A stretch of 6,295 nt of DNA from positions 1 to 6,295 of the forward strand of contig JAAOZZ010000063.1 of the NCBI GenBank assembly GCA_012274175.1. The letters run 5' to 3'. Position 1 is the stretch's first letter. Every line of letters begins with the position of its first letter. Positions 4,818-6,295 of this stretch are shown piece after piece. The notes beneath the pieces were generated by a model. It was not told the origin of the DNA, made no database searches, and saw only the letters and a list, made by a program, of their open reading frames with translations. Source of the stretch: Betaproteobacteria bacterium (lineage in GTDB: Bacteria > Pseudomonadota > Gammaproteobacteria > Burkholderiales > Usitatibacteraceae). Made by a program: the position numbers and the translations under genes.

Positions 4818-5618
4818 TCACGCCCCTCGCTTCTGCGCGCGCGCCGCCGCCCACTGCAGGGCTACCAGGAGCGGAACGATCATCACGAGGAAGATCAGCG
4901 TGTAGGCCGAGCCGATCTCCAGGCGCATCGATGCGTAGCTGTCGGCGAGCCCCACGGGAAGCGTCTTGGTGAGCGGCGTGTGCAGCATCCAGGTCAGGTT
5001 GAATTCTCCCATGGAGAGGGTGAGGACCATGAGCGAGCCGGCGAGGATGCCGGAGCGCACGTTGGGAAGCACCACGGAGAAGAAGCGCTCGCGGAACGAC
5101 GCCCCCAGGCTCGCCGCGGCTTCCTCGAGGGTCTTCAGGTCCACCGCCATCATCACCGCGAGCACCGAGCGCACCATGAAAGGCAGCGTGAAGAGCACGT
5201 GGCCCACGAGGATGAAGAGCCAGCTCGCGCGGAAGTCGCGCCACGTTCCGTAGGCGAGGATGAGCGCCAGCGCGGTGGCGAGGCCCGGCACCGCCACGGG
5301 CAGCACCAGCAGCTCCTCGATCCAGCGGGTGAGGCGGCTTTGGGCCCGCGCGAGCGCATAGGCGGCGGGCACGCCGAGCGCCAGCGTGCAGGCGAGGCAG
5401 GCGAGCGCGATGCCGATCGAGCGCCACACGGTCTCGTGGTAGAGATCCCACACTTGCACGACCCAGCGCAGCGTGAGCCCGCTCTTCACGCCGATGAAGA
5501 AGTTCTCCGTCACGCCGGCGAGGATCGAAAGCCCCACGGGCACCACGAGGAACGCGCACACGGCGAGGGTCGCCGCGAGCTGCAGCCAGTAGCGCAGCGG
5601 CGTGCGCACGGCGCTCAC
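4818..5618 (-). CDS. ABC transporter inner-membrane permease (second permease, PotC-like)
   Basis: This is a 266-residue membrane protein with about six hydrophobic segments, beginning around residues 12-35. The EAA loop that docks on the ATPase is clear: LEEAAASLGASFRERFFSVV around residues 164-183, followed by LPNVRSGI. The size and layout match the PotC/PhnV/ThiP-half type of binding-protein-dependent permease. It would pair with the other permease as a heterodimer. Translation starts at a GTG whose 4-base overlap (GTGA) with the upstream permease stop implies reinitiation, since no good Shine-Dalgarno sequence precedes it. It ends 1 base before the ATPase start. The signature segment MGEFNLTWML is typical of the substrate-gate helix region of this family. 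Confidence 0.88.
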   Translation of the reverse strand: MSAVRTPLRYWLQLAATLAVCAFLVVPVGLSILAGVTENFFIGVKSGLTLRWVVQVWDLYHETVWRSIGIALACLACTLALGVPAAYALARAQSRLTRWIEELLVLPVAVPGLATALALILAYGTWRDFRASWLFILVGHVLFTLPFMVRSVLAVMMAVDLKTLEEAAASLGASFRERFFSVVLPNVRSGILAGSLMVLTLSMGEFNLTWMLHTPLTKTLPVGLADSYASMRLEIGSAYTLIFLVMIVPLLVALQWAAARAQKRGA

Positions 5619-6295
5619 GCGGCCGCGGCCACGCCGGAGCCGGCGAGGGAGCGCGCGAGCCCGAGGGCGGCCCAGGTGATGATCCCCAGCACGATGGAAA
5701 GTGCCGCCGCCATGGAGAAGTTCGCGTAGTTGGTGAACTCGTTGTAGATCGTGAGCGGCAGCACGTTGATCTGGGTGGCCAGCGTAAAGGCGGTGCCGAA
5801 GGCGCCCATGGAAGTCGCGAAGCAGATGGCACCCGAGGAGATGATCGCGGGAGCGAGCGCGGGAAGGATCACGTCGCGGAGCACCTGCCAGGTCGACGCC
5901 CCCAGGGAGCGCGCGGCTTCCTCGAGCGCCGGATCGAGCTTCTCGACCGAGGCCATGATGGTGAGGATCACGCGCGGGATCGAGAAGTAGAGGTAGCCCA
6001 CGAAGAGTCCCGCCATTCCGTAGGCGAGGACCACCCTCGCGTCGAAGAGGTACGAGGCGACCTCGTTCACGAGCCCCTGGCGTCCCACCAGCAGGATCAC
6101 CAGGAAGCCCACCACCACGCCGGGAAAGGCGAGCGGCAGCGTCATGAGCGAGATGAGCACGCCGCGCCCCGGAAAGCGGTTGCGCTGCAGGAAGATTCCG
6201 GCGACGAGAGAGAGCACGAGCGTCGCCACCGTCACGCCCGCGGAGAGCGCCACGGTGGACACGAGGCTCTTGAAGTACTGCGGATTGGTGACGAC
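5615..6295 (-). CDS. ABC transporter inner-membrane permease (first permease, PotB-like), 5' end beyond the window
   Basis: This is a partial gene: the frame stays open to the right edge, giving 226 visible residues that begin VVTNPQYFKSL. An internal GTG at 6262 is a possible start, but NPQYFKSLVSTVALS is the usual periplasmic-loop-to-helix entry of these permeases, so the true start lies outside. The EAA loop is LEEAARSLGASTWQVLRDVI, at about visible residues 124-143, followed by LPALAPAI. Several hydrophobic helices surround it. It is paired with the permease at 4818-5618 and its stop overlaps that gene's start by 4 bases. The best family description is binding-protein-dependent importer permease of the spermidine/putrescine, iron or phosphonate type. 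The solute-binding protein that would define the substrate should lie further to the right. Confidence 0.87.
   Translation of the reverse strand, partial: VVTNPQYFKSLVSTVALSAGVTVATLVLSLVAGIFLQRNRFPGRGVLISLMTLPLAFPGVVVGFLVILLVGRQGLVNEVASYLFDARVVLAYGMAGLFVGYLYFSIPRVILTIMASVEKLDPALEEAARSLGASTWQVLRDVILPALAPAIISSGAICFATSMGAFGTAFTLATQINVLPLTIYNEFTNYANFSMAAALSIVLGIITWAALGLARSLAGSGVAAAA

Noticed and set aside
2934..5729. Long plus-strand open frames at 2934-4145, 3830-4972 and 4572-5729 opposite the operon
   Set aside because: They are antisense shadows of high-GC genes. Their proteins are dominated by Arg, Ala, His and Glu, match no family, and lie opposite four genes with clear ABC-transporter and phosphoesterase motifs.
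4606..5832. Long minus-strand frame of 408 codons in another register of the operon
   Set aside because: It is a frame-shifted reading of the permease and ATPase genes with very high Arg, Ala and Ser content; the true frames have the EAA loops, Walker motifs and overlapping start and stop signals.
1..6295. CRISPR array, tRNA, rRNA, insertion sequence or phage genes
   Set aside because: No regularly spaced repeats, tRNA-like cloverleaf, conserved rRNA segment, transposase or phage structural motif was seen on either strand.

Overview
The window joins two unlike pieces of a high-GC proteobacterial genome. Bases 1 to about 2950 read as the distal part of an integron gene-cassette array. Bases 2955-6295 are a tightly packed minus-strand ABC-transporter operon of ordinary chromosomal character. 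A beta- or gammaproteobacterium (Burkholderiales- or Xanthomonadales-like) fits the strong G/C bias at third codon positions, the family of secreted protein found and the attC sequence type. The lineage is an inference. No integrase gene, attI site, rRNA or tRNA is visible.

Cassette region, left to right, all genes on the plus strand: two different small zinc-binding GFA-family proteins (14-376 and 491-904) with no attC between them; attC site 1 (913-1038); a cassette of about 1.25 kb coding for a 373-residue secreted protein with two tandem related domains and a C-terminal WWxPxxSGWG-type domain (1054-2175); attC site 2 (2194-2289), whose arms are nearly identical to those of site 1; a last cassette with a BrnT/BrnA toxin-antitoxin pair (2372-2662 and 2610-2879), its own promoter and a near-perfect palindrome over the -10 box; and a third attC start (from 2890) whose right half is missing or badly decayed. 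Because attC lies 3' of each cassette gene, any integrase and attI would lie to the left, outside the window, and the operon on the right would be the far flank of the array.

Operon region, transcribed right to left: an inner-membrane permease cut by the window edge (5615-6295), a second permease (4818-5618), the transporter ATPase (3779-4816) and a calcineurin-like metallophosphoesterase (2955-3782). Two junctions overlap by 4 bases (GTGA and ATGA) and the third has a 1-base gap, so the four genes are almost certainly co-transcribed and translationally coupled. The phosphoesterase suggests that the imported solute is a phosphodiester or other organophosphorus compound that is hydrolysed after uptake. 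The solute-binding protein is not in the window.

The items most worth following up are the palindromic operator over a nearly leaderless brnTA promoter, the cassette-borne secreted protein with a duplicated domain, and the truncated attC that marks the boundary between array and chromosome.
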